Shown one piece after another: positions 47,421 to 59,773 of a stretch of 64,000 nt of DNA. The stretch's first letter is position 1; each line of letters opens with the position of its first letter. The stretch is from Zygnema cylindricum (Eukaryota > Streptophyta > Zygnematophyceae > Zygnematales > Zygnemataceae), in assembly GCA_037447655.1 (NCBI GenBank), contig JBBHKE010001230.1, positions 98,158 to 162,157 of the forward strand. Reading direction: 5' to 3'. Under the pieces are notes generated by a model. That model was not told the origin of the DNA, made no database searches, and worked only from the letters and a program-made list of their open reading frames with translations. Position numbers and translations under genes: made by a program.

Positions 47421-50400
47421 ATGGCTCTTCAAGCGTCCATCCTTCTGCTGCACCCTCCCAATGTCCACAGCTCCTCTTCCCCCCAGTCATTTCAACCCTC
47501 TGTTTCCCCTTTCTTTTCGGCCCGGATTTCCCTTTCGCCTCGTGTTTTACGATCCGCATCATTCCAAGGCTGCTTTGCAGCCTTGGATTCTGATGAGATA
47601 TACCAACGAGAGGAAGCCAGGTGGATTCGAGAAGAGCAGCGATGGATTCGAGAAGAGGAGAGGTGGCACCGCGAGCAGCAACGCTGGCACTCTGAACGTA
47701 TTTCTTTGCAAAATGAAATCCAGACTCTAAAGTCGGTGCTTGCGGATATTGCAAACACACATCCTGATCTTATGGAAAGATTAAAAGCCTCCTGGATTGA
47801 AGGAAACTTCCAGGTAATTCAGACAGCAGCTGCATTAGAGGCAGAGCTTGTGCATCGCCGCTTGCCAGCTCATCCTCCAGTTGGAGCAATCGAATCGCCA
47901 AGCAATTCGCTTTCCACTTCAGAATCTAAGAGTCCCAGTTTGAAAGCATCTTCTTCTGATTCAAGTGGAAAGGTGGGCGGATCAGCGAGCAGTAGTAGCA
48001 GTAGTATCAGCAAGAACATGACAGCAAAAGAGATTCTTGAGAAAGTGCCTGCTGCTGACATTATTGCAGCTGTTGCATCACGGACAGTAGAAGTTAAGGT
48101 CCCAACACCTGTAGCTGAGACTCCTGTAGCAGCCCAAAAAGAGGAAACAGTGAAAAATGTGCGAAGATCGCTTGGTGTGGGAGTGGAGGGAGATGACGTG
48201 AAAGAGATGCAGGTAAGGAGTGGCTGAAAAGGAGTACAACTTGTGCAATGTAGGCGATACAATCCTTTTTTTAATATAATTTTGCGGTTCTTACCCAGTG
48301 AATTATCACAGTTAGTATAAAATTGGCTCTTCAAGCCTTTCTTATTCTTCATTTTTTTTCATTGAAGTCATTGTTTAAGTTCATGTTTATATATATAGTA
48401 TTTATCATAATATTTACCTCTATTCATATTTCTTTTTAAATATATCCTTTTAGTTTTTCCCTTTTAAAGTTGATTTCATCTTGAAAGTTTATCTATTCAA
48501 GTTCACAGTCTGAGCTACTTCTTAGCATTAATTTAGGTCAAACTTTTGCTTTCATCTTTGAAGCTTTTTTTCGCAATTTACTTTTGAAATTACACCTGGA
48601 CAAAACTCAAAATTAGCAATAACGAAAAATGAAGAGGATGAAAGGGCCTTTAAGCATTGAGATTGGAATTAATAGATTCTTGTTCGTGGACGCAAAAGTA
48701 CTCAGGGATATATTAGTTCCTTAAATGTTTTGTAATTTTCTGGAAATAGTGCTGAATTTTGCAAGGAAAGTAGAAGATTTTGTATCAAGAATGCTTTTGA
48801 TTCTTTTGACTATCATAACAGAAAGACCTGGCTTTTTTAGTGTTCATGCGATTTTTTTGGTTATTGCTTTTGTAACATAAGGGAAACTGTTTTTGCTATT
48901 ATGTCTGTTAGGCAATTTTAATTTGAAATTCAGACAAGTAGGGGACGGTTATGTTGAACCCCCTTTTTGTCTTGGCTTGTTTGGCAGCTTGTGCTGGCAT
49001 CATTAGGCTTTTATCCTGGGGAAGACGATCTGGAGAATATTTTTTTCTCAGAAGATACCGAGAGTGCCGTGAAAACTTGGCAGGTTTGTGCCTTTCCTCA
49101 TGCATCCTGTTCAACAATGGAACTGTCTGACTTTTCTAGGGTGATAGTCCGGCAAGGACAAATTATATTTACACAGTAGTAGCAGCGCAGAATTTGAGAA
49201 CAAATCACATGAAGGTTCAGAAAGTAAATTGGTCAGATAAAGGTCGTGCTTTCATGCAGTTTCGCGAGCTGTTTCAAATATGGAAGCAAAAAATCCTAGC
49301 TAGAATGTTGCCCAAGATTGCCTGGCTATTTGAAAGCTTGTCTACCGCAGTCTTAGGATAAAGACAAGATTAAATCACCTGTTTTACAGCAGAAGGGATT
49401 GATCGAAAAAATTGCAGAACTGAAAAAGGCATTGCAAAACTGCAGTTACATAGAAGGGCAGGCCATGAACTGTCAGAGATCATTTACTGCCGATTCCCCT
49501 TTTTGCCTATAGAAACTGTTAGGCATTAGCTTCTGAACGTAATTTTTTCCCTTTTTTTTTCTGTATAAAAGTCTCTTTTGGTGGAGCTATCGCAAGGTGC
49601 TGATATATATATTTTTTGAGCTTTACCTGACAAGTATTACTCGATGCCCCATTTTCCTTGTTTATTATCATCTGATACATTTGTTATGTGTTTCGTGTTC
49701 TTGTAGATTCATGTTTGCTCAATCCCGAGATTTTGGGGTATTTAAGTAAAGATAGTCATAGTTTCTATTTTTCATTGGGAGTTCTTAAACACCTGTACAC
49801 TTGCGGCTTTTATTTTTTCCGCGTCTTGAATGTATTGCATTGGAACTTTTTCAGCTGATTTTTTTGCTTCAATTCTTAGAAGTCGAGACAGTTGAGAGAC
49901 AGTCGTTGACAGTTGAGAGAACATGCAATCGCACACTTAAAACGGCATCGGAGGCCTGTATTTTATGTAAACGCGTTTCTGTGAGTTCTTATAGCAATAA
50001 TCTGTCTTGGAGTTGTGACGCTAGCTTTTTTCTAGGCTTTTAGTGGTTAGTTTTACTGACTCCTCTTCAGCTCTCATTCATCATCCACTATGATTCAGTA
50101 TGGACTTTCGAGCTTTTGATTGGTTGTGGTGATGTCATTTCCTTAACAATTTTCATCTTCTTCTCTATCTCATTAGGCGACCATAAACGTCCGGGAGAAT
50201 GGAGTTATATCACCGGAGCTTCTGGCCGTCCTGTATGGAGAGAAGGAGGTTTCTTCGGTACCACAACGGACAGTACCTCAGGTAACAATAACTAATACAA
50301 ATCACTAAAGCAACTTCTTGCAAATACTGTATTTACAACTAGACAATTAAAATGTTTCAACTGCTACAGATACTGGAGCAACCAATGAACTGCTACAAGT

Positions 50401-52501
50401 ACTAGGGTAGCTACTGCGACTACTAAAGCAACAACTGACATCTACTCGAGTACTCGAGCAACCAGTCCAAGAATCACAACAACTACAGCAACTAATACCC
50501 ATTACAACAATTAGAGTCACTAATAACAACTGCAGCTTTAGAGGAGCTATTTTAACAACGGTACATCCTTGACCCTTGTGGTCACCATGCCCTTAAAAAT
50601 GACATTTTGCATTGCTTCAACCCGTCACATTTATTAGTTGATCTGGACCTTAGGTGGCTACCATATACTATTGTGAACCACATTCCGTTTGTAAAACGGA
50701 CACAGTGTTGTAAACCGTACATGGAGTGTAAATGGCCATGTAAGCCACTGTATTGCGCAGATGAACCATAATATTTTCCCTTCCACGCCGTCGATTCTTC
50801 CAGTCTAAATACGGGGAGCAGTGTATGTGCATGAGTTGCACTATTTAAGATCTGCACATACCCCCTAGCATTAACAACACTGACTTATCACACACAATGT
50901 CATGATGCTACTGGACTTGTTTTGGTGTGGTTCCCACTTCTTATTGATACACTTCTTCTTCAATACACTATCACAGTGACTTATGCCATTGATACACGAT
51001 GCACCTAAGCTTATTGCCAGTGTCGACAACAACGAATCTCTAGGTCTTTTTCTTCCTTGAAGCCCGGCAAAGTCAAGAATGTTATTCCCATTTCACTAAA
51101 TTGCGCTACAGGAAAAGCTCAAGGCAGTCCTAATTAACCTGTGAGACGTGCCCCTTCTGGGAATAGATCAATCAAGTCCCTTAGGTAAGTAATTTTCAAA
51201 GCTAAATTGTGCAAAGTCACAGGAATAAATGCAGTTGGGTAATTCGAGTTTTTCAGAAACATTTTTGACGATTTCATCAGTGCGTCTTGCAGGTTTCAGC
51301 AACCTCGCCTTCTGGTAACTGGGCTCCAGCTGCCACTCGGGAGAAGAGAGAAATTGAACGTTATGCCCGTACAGACTTAGAGGAAGGGTATAGTGGAAGG
51401 AAGAGAGTTTATCTGTTGGGAGAGAATCGATGGGAAGAGCCCGATAGAATGCCTGCCAAGGGAGCCACTGTTGCTTCTGTGGAAGCTAACGCAGCATTGC
51501 GGAAGAAGGCCTGCCATGGCTGTAGAGGGGAGGGCTCTGTTGTGTGTCTGGGTAAGAGGCTAATTCTCTCTTAACATGTGGTGTCTGATGTGTCTCTATC
51601 GAGTCTAGATAAAGAAGAGAAATGCGTTGACAGAAACATTTTTTTGAGGGTTGTTTCTGAAAGCTAAATGGGTCAAAAAAGTGCGTTAACTTGGGTGTTT
51701 TGGGGCATGCAGAGTGTGAGGGAACAGGCGACCTTAATGTGGAAGAGCAGGTAGGTCTTCTCCGCTATTTTTTTGCTTCTACATTGTTTTTTGGTGTTCT
51801 GTGTAGTCTTGCTGTTTTTGTGTGTTATTGTTGTCATTGTGCGTTCAGTACATATTATATGCATGAGGGACGAGCATGCCTCTTTGGATAATTTTTCCAG
51901 TTAGTCACCACAACTGTTTTTGGGAGTGTGTACACCATTCTTTGTCATGGTCTAGGTTGTGTTTGTGTTCGTATTTTGACGCCTGCATATAATTTAGTTT
52001 GGACAACAATACACCGCGAATTGCCATTAGTGTTAACACATAATTAGTAGGAGGACTGTTTTAGCATAAATAGTTTTATTTCCAGTGCGAATGAGTTGGA
52101 CAATTCTGAACCGATAAATGAATTAGAGTTAAGAAAAAGAAAATTAGTATCAATATCGCTATATTGTCGTCAGAGGGCAAAAAAATATTTGACCGTATTA
52201 GTAGACTGAAAACTTCGGAAAACTTAATTTCCTGCGATGGTACAGTATGTCCATCTATGTAAAAGCATTGTGTGAACAGTAGACTCTTGCTCACAAGCTC
52301 AAAATGGGAGTATCGTATCTGTCAAGGATAATAATCGTTCTCTAATAGTTTGAAACTTCTTCTTTGTTCTGTTTGTTTGTTTGGGTGGCGTGATTACAGT
52401 TTTTGGATTGGGCTGGAGAAGATGCGAAATGTTTGTACTGCGACGGCAAAGGGTCGACTCCATGTGATTCGTGTGGAGGCTCAGGTCAACTTGCATCATA
52501 A
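47421..52501 (+). CDS. PTAC5: Plastid transcriptionally active chromosome protein 5 homologue
   Basis: Exons 47421-48212, 48988-49083, 50177-50281, 51293-51551, 51713-51750 and 52400-52501 give 463 aa. In order: a Ser-rich, acidic-poor N-terminus like a chloroplast transit peptide (about 1-55); a helical repeat WIREEQRWIREEERWHREQQ (about 74-93); a Ser-rich linker; a peptidoglycan-binding-like fold (LVLASLGFYPGEDD ... NGVISPELLAVLYG, about 265-325); and a DnaJ-type zinc finger with four CxxCxGxG motifs (CHGCRGEG, CLECEGTG, CLYCDGKG, CDSCGGSG). This domain order is that of plant PTAC5, found with the plastid nucleoid transcription machinery and linked to heat-stress plastid gene expression. 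Start is the first ATG. I end the gene by reading through 52484 to TAA at 52499; a further 3' exon is possible because GTCAAC could be a donor. Confidence 0.85.
52010..52330. mobile_element. Partial TA-flanked MITE inside PTAC5 intron 5
   Basis: One clear terminus, TACACCGCGAATTGCCATTA, at 52010. The other end is not convincing. It lies between exons 51713-51750 and 52400-52501. Confidence 0.45.
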
Positions 52502-53327
52502 TTTAGGATCTCTTTTTGAATTTAGCTTGAAATTTTGCATGCAGTGTGGATGAATTCAAGTGTTTTTTGAAAGCTGGAGGTAACATGCATAGGGAAGGTG
52601 TTTGTTTATACATGGGTTCTGTTTCCTTTTTATCCCATTGGACAGCCTGAGATTGAAAGATATGAGGCTCAGGCACTTGTAGGAATTCATTTTAGGAATA
52701 GTTAGATGGTGAAAAGCTCGGTTTGTCATGTGACTAAGCACTATTAAACCAAGTCGTTTTTCATCCTTCCTACTTTCACAAAAATCAAGGATCTATTTAG
52801 TGTATTTTTTATTGGAAGAGCCCACGGTAAGTTGAAACTACTGAAGAATAATAGGGGATGTGAACATGAAGAAGCAATTGCATTTTGCTTGAGAATTTTT
52901 GGTCATTTCAACAAAGTTTGCAGAAAATTAGGAAGACATTTGTTTTCTAGTGATTTTTTATGAGGAAGCGTTTGAAACTTTTTTTTGTTTATCTAGTACA
53001 ACCCGAAAGATGTCAGTAATGCAGGGGAGGAAGGTGACATATAGTTAAAGTTCGAGATCATCTTAGACCTTTTATTAAATCTTTCCCAGAAATTTGAAGC
53101 TAGAAACGGGTTCATGAACTCTGGTTTATATGCCTTCATCAATTTTGACACTTATCTATTCTAAAAATCACCTCGAGATTCATCAATTTGTTACACCTAT
53201 TGAATAGTGTTATCATCTCCTCTTGCCTTTTGCCGAAACTTAGGAAATTTGCGTCAGAAGTATGAATGAGAAGAAGTATGTTCACTATCTGTATTATTGG
53301 TGGTCATGAGTTTGAAAAGGCTATGGC

Positions 53328-53573
53328 TACAAGTTATAGCATCCATCATCTTCTCTACTAAACCCTAAGCTTCTTTCGCCGCTCAAAACATCTTTTCTTC
53401 GTGCACACTTGTCGGATTGTCAATCCGATGGTTGCTATTGGAAGGCAAGATTTTCACTTTCCTAATCAGCTTCCTATTGGCAGTCTCCGGTTGACAATCT
53501 GACAAGTGTGCACGAATAAAAGATGTTTTGAGTGACGAAAAAAACTTTAACACTAGTAACGATTATCGGTGTA
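53328..53573. mobile_element. TA-flanked MITE, short subfamily, PTAC5 3' flank
   Basis: The right end (complement of CTAGTAACGATTATCGGTGTA) and the central inverted repeat (AAAACATCTTTTCTTCGTGC with GCACGAATAAAAGATGTTTT) match the short subfamily. The left end is degraded. Confidence 0.6.
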
Positions 53574-54813
53574 GCTTGTCTTGCTTTTTAGGTTTATACA
53601 AGGTCTATATGCATATATAATAAGCAAAAATTGTTCTGGGCCATAGAATTACTGCCAAAATTATTCTTCAACCAAATTTAAGTTATCATTTCTGTTTCAA
53701 AGCAAAATGTTCCCGCATTCTTGTTTGATATCCGGTACTTAAACGGTTCCATTTACATACGGTAGAGAGTGAATTGTATTGTCAGTTTTTCAGAATAGCC
53801 TGTCAGCCGTAGAGAAGAATTCCCTCCCCTCTTATGTGGACCCAGGAATTCAAAGGAAACAAGCTTTCCAAAAACTTGAAGTCCATGCATCGGAGGAAGT
53901 TTACATGCCACGTGTCAGTCACAAGCGGCTGTACAGGTTCATAGATGCATCTTCACAAACTTACAAATTGCGCATAAGACTCTATGACTGGATACTGAGG
54001 ACCAGCAATTGATGCCAGGTTAAGGCTACACTCCAACGCTCAGTCCCACTCTTCTCCCATATTGTTCTTCCTCAGTCCCTCTGCAGCTCTCTCTCTCACA
54101 CATTGCATCTCCCATATCCCCCTCCCTTCCCTCCCTCCTCCCTCCCTCACTCTCTCTCTCTCAATTTCTTTACAGCTACACTTTACCAGTTAACTTCCAG
54201 GCAGGATATGACTAAAAGGTTCTAATGCACAATTACAACCCACCATACACTAACACTACGGTGACTGCATGATATTATGTGAAACTGTTAGTTTTCACAT
54301 TGACAGGTCGCCTGGCTGAAGATGTTTCTGCATAAGAATTCTGTTAACTGTGCACTTTGAAGCCCTCACCTTGAACCAGATTAGGTACAACATAAGTCGT
54401 TTATAGAGTAAAGAAATTATTAATGCGGGAGTTAAGGGTTTTTATTATCAATTTTAATTTAGTTTCGGATCATACGGCTGATTCTGAACCGTGTAGAGAG
54501 TGAGCATTAAGGGAAAAACAATTAGTCTTTCAGGTTCAGAGGCAATATTTAAGGGCACAGATATAGTGTCACTAATGCTAATATCGATATCTGAGACACT
54601 TTTAAAGCCTAAGCTCAAACCCTAAACCCTAAATCTCCATTTAATTGGCATAAAACTGAACACAAAATGTGGTCAACTCCTTTCCAGTGAATATAAAGTC
54701 AGGATTTTTGTAAATCCGAGTAACATAATTAGAGTGCCTATGTTCAAATTTGCATCCATTCCAGCATTAAGACCCAACGAGAGACTCTTTCGATGGTATA
54801 AATGAAAAAATTG
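53574..54813. other. Intergenic DNA with one unassigned open frame
   Basis: A frame at about 53792-54012 follows a pyrimidine tract and TTTTTCAG, reading NSLSAVEKNSLPSYVDPG... to TGA. It looks like a last exon but its partner exon is not apparent and I do not recognise it. 54060-54180 is CT-rich. Confidence 0.4.
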
Positions 54814-57800
54814 TCATAACTTCCGGATTTTTCTGAACAAGCCTCGAAACTCGTTGATTTGCATCGGAATTTTACTCCTCCTGAAATCAAATGTAGAAGG
54901 CTTGGGCAATGCGAAAAGCACAAAATTTATGTCGTTATGTACTTTTATTTCAAATACTTCCACGTACAAAGACTTCAAGGAAAATACCAATTTGGCGTAC
55001 TCCTCTTCCGAATACGGTACAACATTTACAGCGAGAAGACCATCCGGATGAAGAGCAAGTCGAGTTGCTAATAAAAAACTCGGAGTTGTAAACTCTAATG
55101 GAGGTGCACTTAAATTAGCTCGCCCATCTGCCTCGTCAACATCTATAAGTAAAAAGTGAACTCGAGGGTCCTCGAACTTTTCTATACATGGGCTATTGTC
55201 TTTGCCGTTAGAAGGCATATCTTCAACTTCTCTAAGTGCACTTGGAGAAGGACATTTTTCTTGGTTCATTTCAGTACACTTGTTATCTATGGCAGGTACT
55301 AACAATCGTGATGATATCATTTTATCAAAACCAGAACCATTCTGTGCTTCCTCCGAATGCTTCTCGATAATATTTTTTTGGGATGGAGAACATGCAAAAT
55401 TTTCGGTTTTTTGTTTTTTCAATTCTGGTCGGGCCAGGAACGAAATGTCAGAAGACTTTGACAAATCAAATCGTTGATCTTCAAAAGAAGACGACGAAGA
55501 AGATGACGATGAACTTAATGAAGAGGCGCTTGATGATGTGCTCCCAGTATATTTGTCTCCACTTGCGCTTGATAAAGTGCTCCTCAAATGACTCTCTCCA
55601 CTCGAACTGGATGATGTGCTCCTAGAACGACTCTTTCCACTTAAACTTGACAATTCATACCTTTTTCCCACCGTTTGTATGGTATTGTCTTCAATCTCTC
55701 TCCATGCCTTTATAAAACCACGATCCCCAAGCTCACATTCAGTAACTTTTTTTACTAAACGAGTCATGAATGCTACTCCTTCGTCAATATGGACAACTAG
55801 TCGATCGTCTTCAATGAGAGAAAAGTGACGCTTAGCTAACTCAATGGTGACTTTGTCCAACTCCACAACCTAAACACAAGAAGACAAAAAGAAAAAGTTG
55901 TCAGGTCTCCGATAAAAATGGGAAACTCTTTCTATATTTAACTGCATTCGCATAAATCCCGTCTATCAGTGTTATTCATATCCTAGGAAAGCATGCAAAT
56001 GGTCAGAAAAGAGATACCTCAACTAATTAGGGTTTTCATTAAGGGTTTCCAAGATTTTCTAATTCTTGAAGTCATTGATTTTGAAAGTTGACATCTATGC
56101 ATGAGTTTCATGAAAACTATATTTGAACATATGACTGGAACAATCATCAGTTTAGTCAAAACAAATTCAGTAGTTGTTAAAGTAAGCAATAACCACACAA
56201 AAAGAAACACAAACATTCCCCTATCAACAAGGAATGAACACCGGACATACATGACCAACTTGAACATCGTAGGAACTTATTAGGTTAAACCGCATGAACC
56301 AGAAAAGAAAACCATCAGATCCCTCGACGGTATAGACCCCATTTTGTTCCTTTGTAGTACCTCCCTTAACCTCTTGAACCTACCCTATATCAATCCTGTT
56401 ACTATCCCATAATTTCCAACTCACCTGAATATTAAAAAAGGGAAAATGGTGATACAAGAAAATGGGAAGTGTGCAAGCACCGCCACCAATCACAAGCGCC
56501 CGAAATCTTTTCTTGTCTTTTAGTGCATCTGAAATCGTCCGACCAATCAGGGGCAGCCCAGCTATAATTGGCGGAAGATATTTGTGAAGTAAATGGGAAT
56601 AATCGGGGTAACGATTAGGGTTTTCAAGATCTACTAAATTTACATTTGTATTTTCGGGACACGAGTCCTCCTTTTTTAACTTTTTGTTGCACTTGTCATC
56701 CCCATTTTTTACCAAAAAATCTCTAACTCCATGAGAATACAAAAAAGTGGTTTCCATTTTTCGTTTTCTTATCGGAACAGGATGAATACCAGGAATTTTA
56801 TCAGAAGAACATTTCTGTTGAATAATTAAAATTTCGTGTCCATGTTTCTCATCTGAAATTCGATTGATGTTTCTATTTACATTGATATCATTGTGTGGTA
56901 ATTTCCCTCCCAGTTTTCCTAAATCTAAAGCGGATGACGAAGAAAAAGTAGGAATTTCAGAAGCTGTTTTCTCGCATTCTTCCCGTTTTCTTTTCTCTTC
57001 TTTATTATCTCCGATAGAATGACAAAACTTAATCCGTTCAGTGTCTCTTTCTTCATTAGTTTCAGCTTCTAGGTCTTGTAACAACGTCTCGACCAATGAA
57101 ATTGGATTTGTTGCGACATTTTTGTACCCGTACATGTTTCCGTTTCCGTTTCCAGTCTCATAAACGATTCCATTTCTCTTATCCCCAATTGACCCAAACA
57201 CAAGAGGAACTTCACTCTGAATTAAATTCGGCATTCGTTTAAAACGAAGCCGACGACAAAAAAGAGTTTTCTTTTTTCTGAGGTTCACAATTTGAGTTTT
57301 GTCAACCCTATCCTCTTGTTCTCGCTCTCCCTCTCCCTCTCCCTCTCCCTCTCCCTCTCCCTCTCCCCCTCCCCCTCCCTCTCCCTCTCCCTCTCTTTCT
57401 CCCTCTCCCCTTCCCTCTCCCCTTCCCTCTCCCTCACTCTCTCTGCATTCATCTCGCCTTCTATTTCTTCCTCTCTTCCCTCCCTTATCCCCCTCTTAGC
57501 CTCCCACGTCTCCCTCCTCTCCCTTCCATTCCTCCATCTCCACATCCTCTACGACCATTTTTTTGGTAAAAGGCGACACCGCCTCCTCCAGCACCACTTT
57601 CCTTTTCACGTTATCCACAAAGTTGAGAAAAGGCATCACTCAAGAATCTCCCTCTACACTGCCACGTGGCGCAAGCCCAATCACCAGCGATTGTATTGCC
57701 TCTTTTGAAATAGGTTCGTCTGCTAGGGAGGATTTTCCAAGTGCCACGTGGCAAAGCCAAAATGATAAGCTGGCACGTGTGAGCACAAGAGAGGAGCTCC

Positions 57801-58065
57801 CATTGACGCCCTTAGATCGGTACACCCAATCATGCTCACTGCCACGTGGCACCAGGATAACGGCACACGTGTGAGTAAATGGCCGGTCGGAGGGAGCATC
57901 AGCATCAAGTACGGTCACACGGAGAAGGGGAAGAGGACTCTCCAATCCGTACGAGAAAGTATGGCAAAGTGAAGGCTGAAAGTCGATCATGATGTCATCG
58001 GAAGGAGAGAGAGAGGGCGACATAGAAGCAGATTTAGCACAGAGAGACCTTTTTGGCTTTCTCAT
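54814..58065 (-). pseudogene. METTL13-type methyltransferase gene, probably broken
   Basis: Minus strand. One frame runs from ATG 58065 to the donor at 56425 and splices (GTGAGT/TTTAG) to 55869-54814. The product matches the second half of METTL13, which methylates eEF1A: LVPRGSEHDWVY, the PFLNFVDN and VVEDVE blocks, RRLRFKRMPNLIQSE, SAM-binding VIGGGACTLPIFLYHHF, VVELD after the splice, LLIDVDEADG, and a conserved C-terminal end. The last exon contains a Ser-rich insert (about 55480-55650). Lesions: an in-frame TGA at 57640-57642 inside a conserved block, an in-frame TAA at 57496-57498, a (GAGGGA)n expansion at about 57310-57450, and no N-terminal methyltransferase domain; Copia DNA lies where it should be. 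The frame on both sides of the two stops is otherwise intact, so sequencing error or a very recent loss is possible. Confidence 0.65.
57300..57450. repeat. CTCCCT/CTCTCC simple repeat within the METTL13-type frame
   Basis: Hexamer-based array. It keeps the minus-strand frame open as Glu-Gly/Gly-Arg/Glu-Arg strings and inserts about 50 residues relative to the family. Confidence 0.85.
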
Positions 58066-58262
58066 TGGTGTGCTAAATAGAGTAATGAAGTCAGGAAGCG
58101 AGTGTTAAAACCACAATTGGCAAATCTATATGGCTACCGAAGGTCAGAAAAAAACCTTGAATTGTTGTTCTCAGACAACTGCTGGCACCGAAGATGAAGA
58201 AGATGCAGCAGTAGTCATCTTAGAACAAATCAAGAGAGGAAGCTTCTATAAATACCAATGGC
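58066..58262 (-). mobile_element. Copia primer-binding-site and gag-start remnant
   Basis: On the minus strand, right after the LTR end at 58263, comes ATTGGTATTTATAGAAGC, which resembles the TGGTATCAGAGC initiator-Met primer site. ATG at about 58207 opens MTTAASSSSSVPAVV then a stop, a gag-like start. The remnant ends near the METTL13-type ATG. Confidence 0.45.
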
Positions 58263-58899
58263 TGAATAGCAACTTTGACAGAGTGTAACTTTCAAACAAA
58301 AGCTTGAATGGTCCTGAAAATTTTCCACAACGAAGAAAGCATACAAAAGAACACACACAAAAATTTCAATCAATTCCGCTGACAAACGTGTGAGATATGA
58401 AGAGATGAAATTACATAAAACTGAGTGTACAGTTTTCATATCATTTGTTCCTAAAAATCAAATTCACTAAGTCCTACTTCTATACACCGAAACTACACTA
58501 AGCTGTACGGAGGCATTCCAGCCGTACATCTAACATTCTATCACAAATATTTACACCGAACTTCAGACAACGTAAAGTGATAATGATCTAGTCACGCCTC
58601 GTCACTATTTGTTGGCGGCGGCTGTCAGCGGTCCGATTAGAGGATTTGGCACCGTAGAACTGACTTCACGAAGTCCCGTGGTCCAGCCGAATTTTTGTAC
58701 GTCCACGGAGGACATACTCACGCATTATCCCAAGTGACGACGCGTGTCCTAAGTGTGAATGAACCGTGAACTCCCAACTTCACTGTCACACTAATTTTGG
58801 TAAGTACTAAACCGAACTCAACCAAAAATAGCTTAAGTCCTGAACAGCTCTCTCTCATAGCTGAGGCATAGAGAGGACTAAAGCTTTTTAAAAACAACA
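58263..58899 (-). mobile_element. Copia LTR
   Basis: 637 bp starting TGTTG and ending TTCA on the minus strand (TG...CA borders). It is preceded by the polypurine tract TTTAGGGGAG and the Copia RNase H frame, and followed by a primer-site-like sequence. The first 150 bases match the LTR fragment at 42860-43201. Confidence 0.75.
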
Positions 58900-58922
58900 C
58901 TCCCCTAAAGCTTTAGACTCTA

Positions 58923-59510
58923 CTAGTCACTAAGTCCACATGCGTCTCTACAGAACTTCAATTTGGGAGTAGGTAAGGGTTTTGTCATCATATCAGCCAC
59001 CATTTGCTCATCCGGTAAAAAACTCAACTTCAAAACTTTTCCCATCATCTTTTCTCTTACAAAGTGTAGCTTGATATCAATGTGCTTACTCTTACAGTGA
59101 TGACTTGGATTAGATGCAATAACGATTGCTGCCTGATTATCACACCACACTATCTGTGGTCCAGATTGCATAAAGAGAAGCTCTTGGAGAAGAGACTTTA
59201 CCCAAAGTAACTCTTTAACTGCCGAGCTGGNNNNNNNNNNGTCAGTGTGAGTCTTTTATGAACCGGTGAACGTGTCTGTTTCTTCCGTAAAGTGTTCTGT
59301 TTATAGTACCAATATAAGATCTACGAAATTAATACCGATGACTTACTCACGGTGGGTTTTGGAGGGGGTACCGATGCAGATAAAGGTTGAATCTCTAAGT
59401 GTCCGATCATTTGAGTCCATCCAATGTACATCAAATTTGTATCAGAAAAGACCATTTCACCCGGTCTATAAAGTGTCTTGTATCGCATCTAGAATATAAC
59501 CATGATATTT
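58923..59510 (-). mobile_element. Copia pol fragment (RNase H end)
   Basis: From 59230 to 58923 the minus strand encodes the end of a Copia polyprotein: a KELLW...LLQELLF block, IVWCDNQAAIVIASNP, HCKSKHIDIKLHFVRE and ADMMTKPLP, typical of the Ty1/copia RNase H. 59241-59510, beyond the gap, has weaker degenerate similarity on the same strand. The rest of pol and gag upstream is absent. Confidence 0.8.
59231..59240. other. Assembly gap (10 N)
   Basis: Ten Ns inside the Copia fragment. Confidence 1.
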
Positions 59511-59773
59511 GTCTTGTGAAATGCCTTCTTTGTCTGTGCAAGTGGCCAAGTATTTTCTGAGTGTGACTGGTTGAATTCAATATTTTATTTTTTTCTGTTA
59601 ATACAATACCACATCCTTTTCATAGCAAACTCCGAGAAGACCTCTGTGACCTCTGTGCCTATGTGACCTTCTGAGGGCCACGTACTTAAATACTCTATAC
59701 GTCCTTATATTAAGTGGCAGTTTCCCTACTCTAGCAAATCATTAATGTTGCGGCTGGTGTTAACTTTTGATAG

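Noticed and set aside
53779-54012. Last exon of PTAC5
   Set aside because: It follows an acceptor-like tract, but the join from 52484 gives an immediate stop (phase 1 plus AATAG), and PTAC5 already ends sensibly at 52501.
57640-57642. TGA as a selenocysteine codon
   Set aside because: Land plants lack the selenocysteine system, a second stop (TAA) follows in the same frame, and no suitable element is seen.
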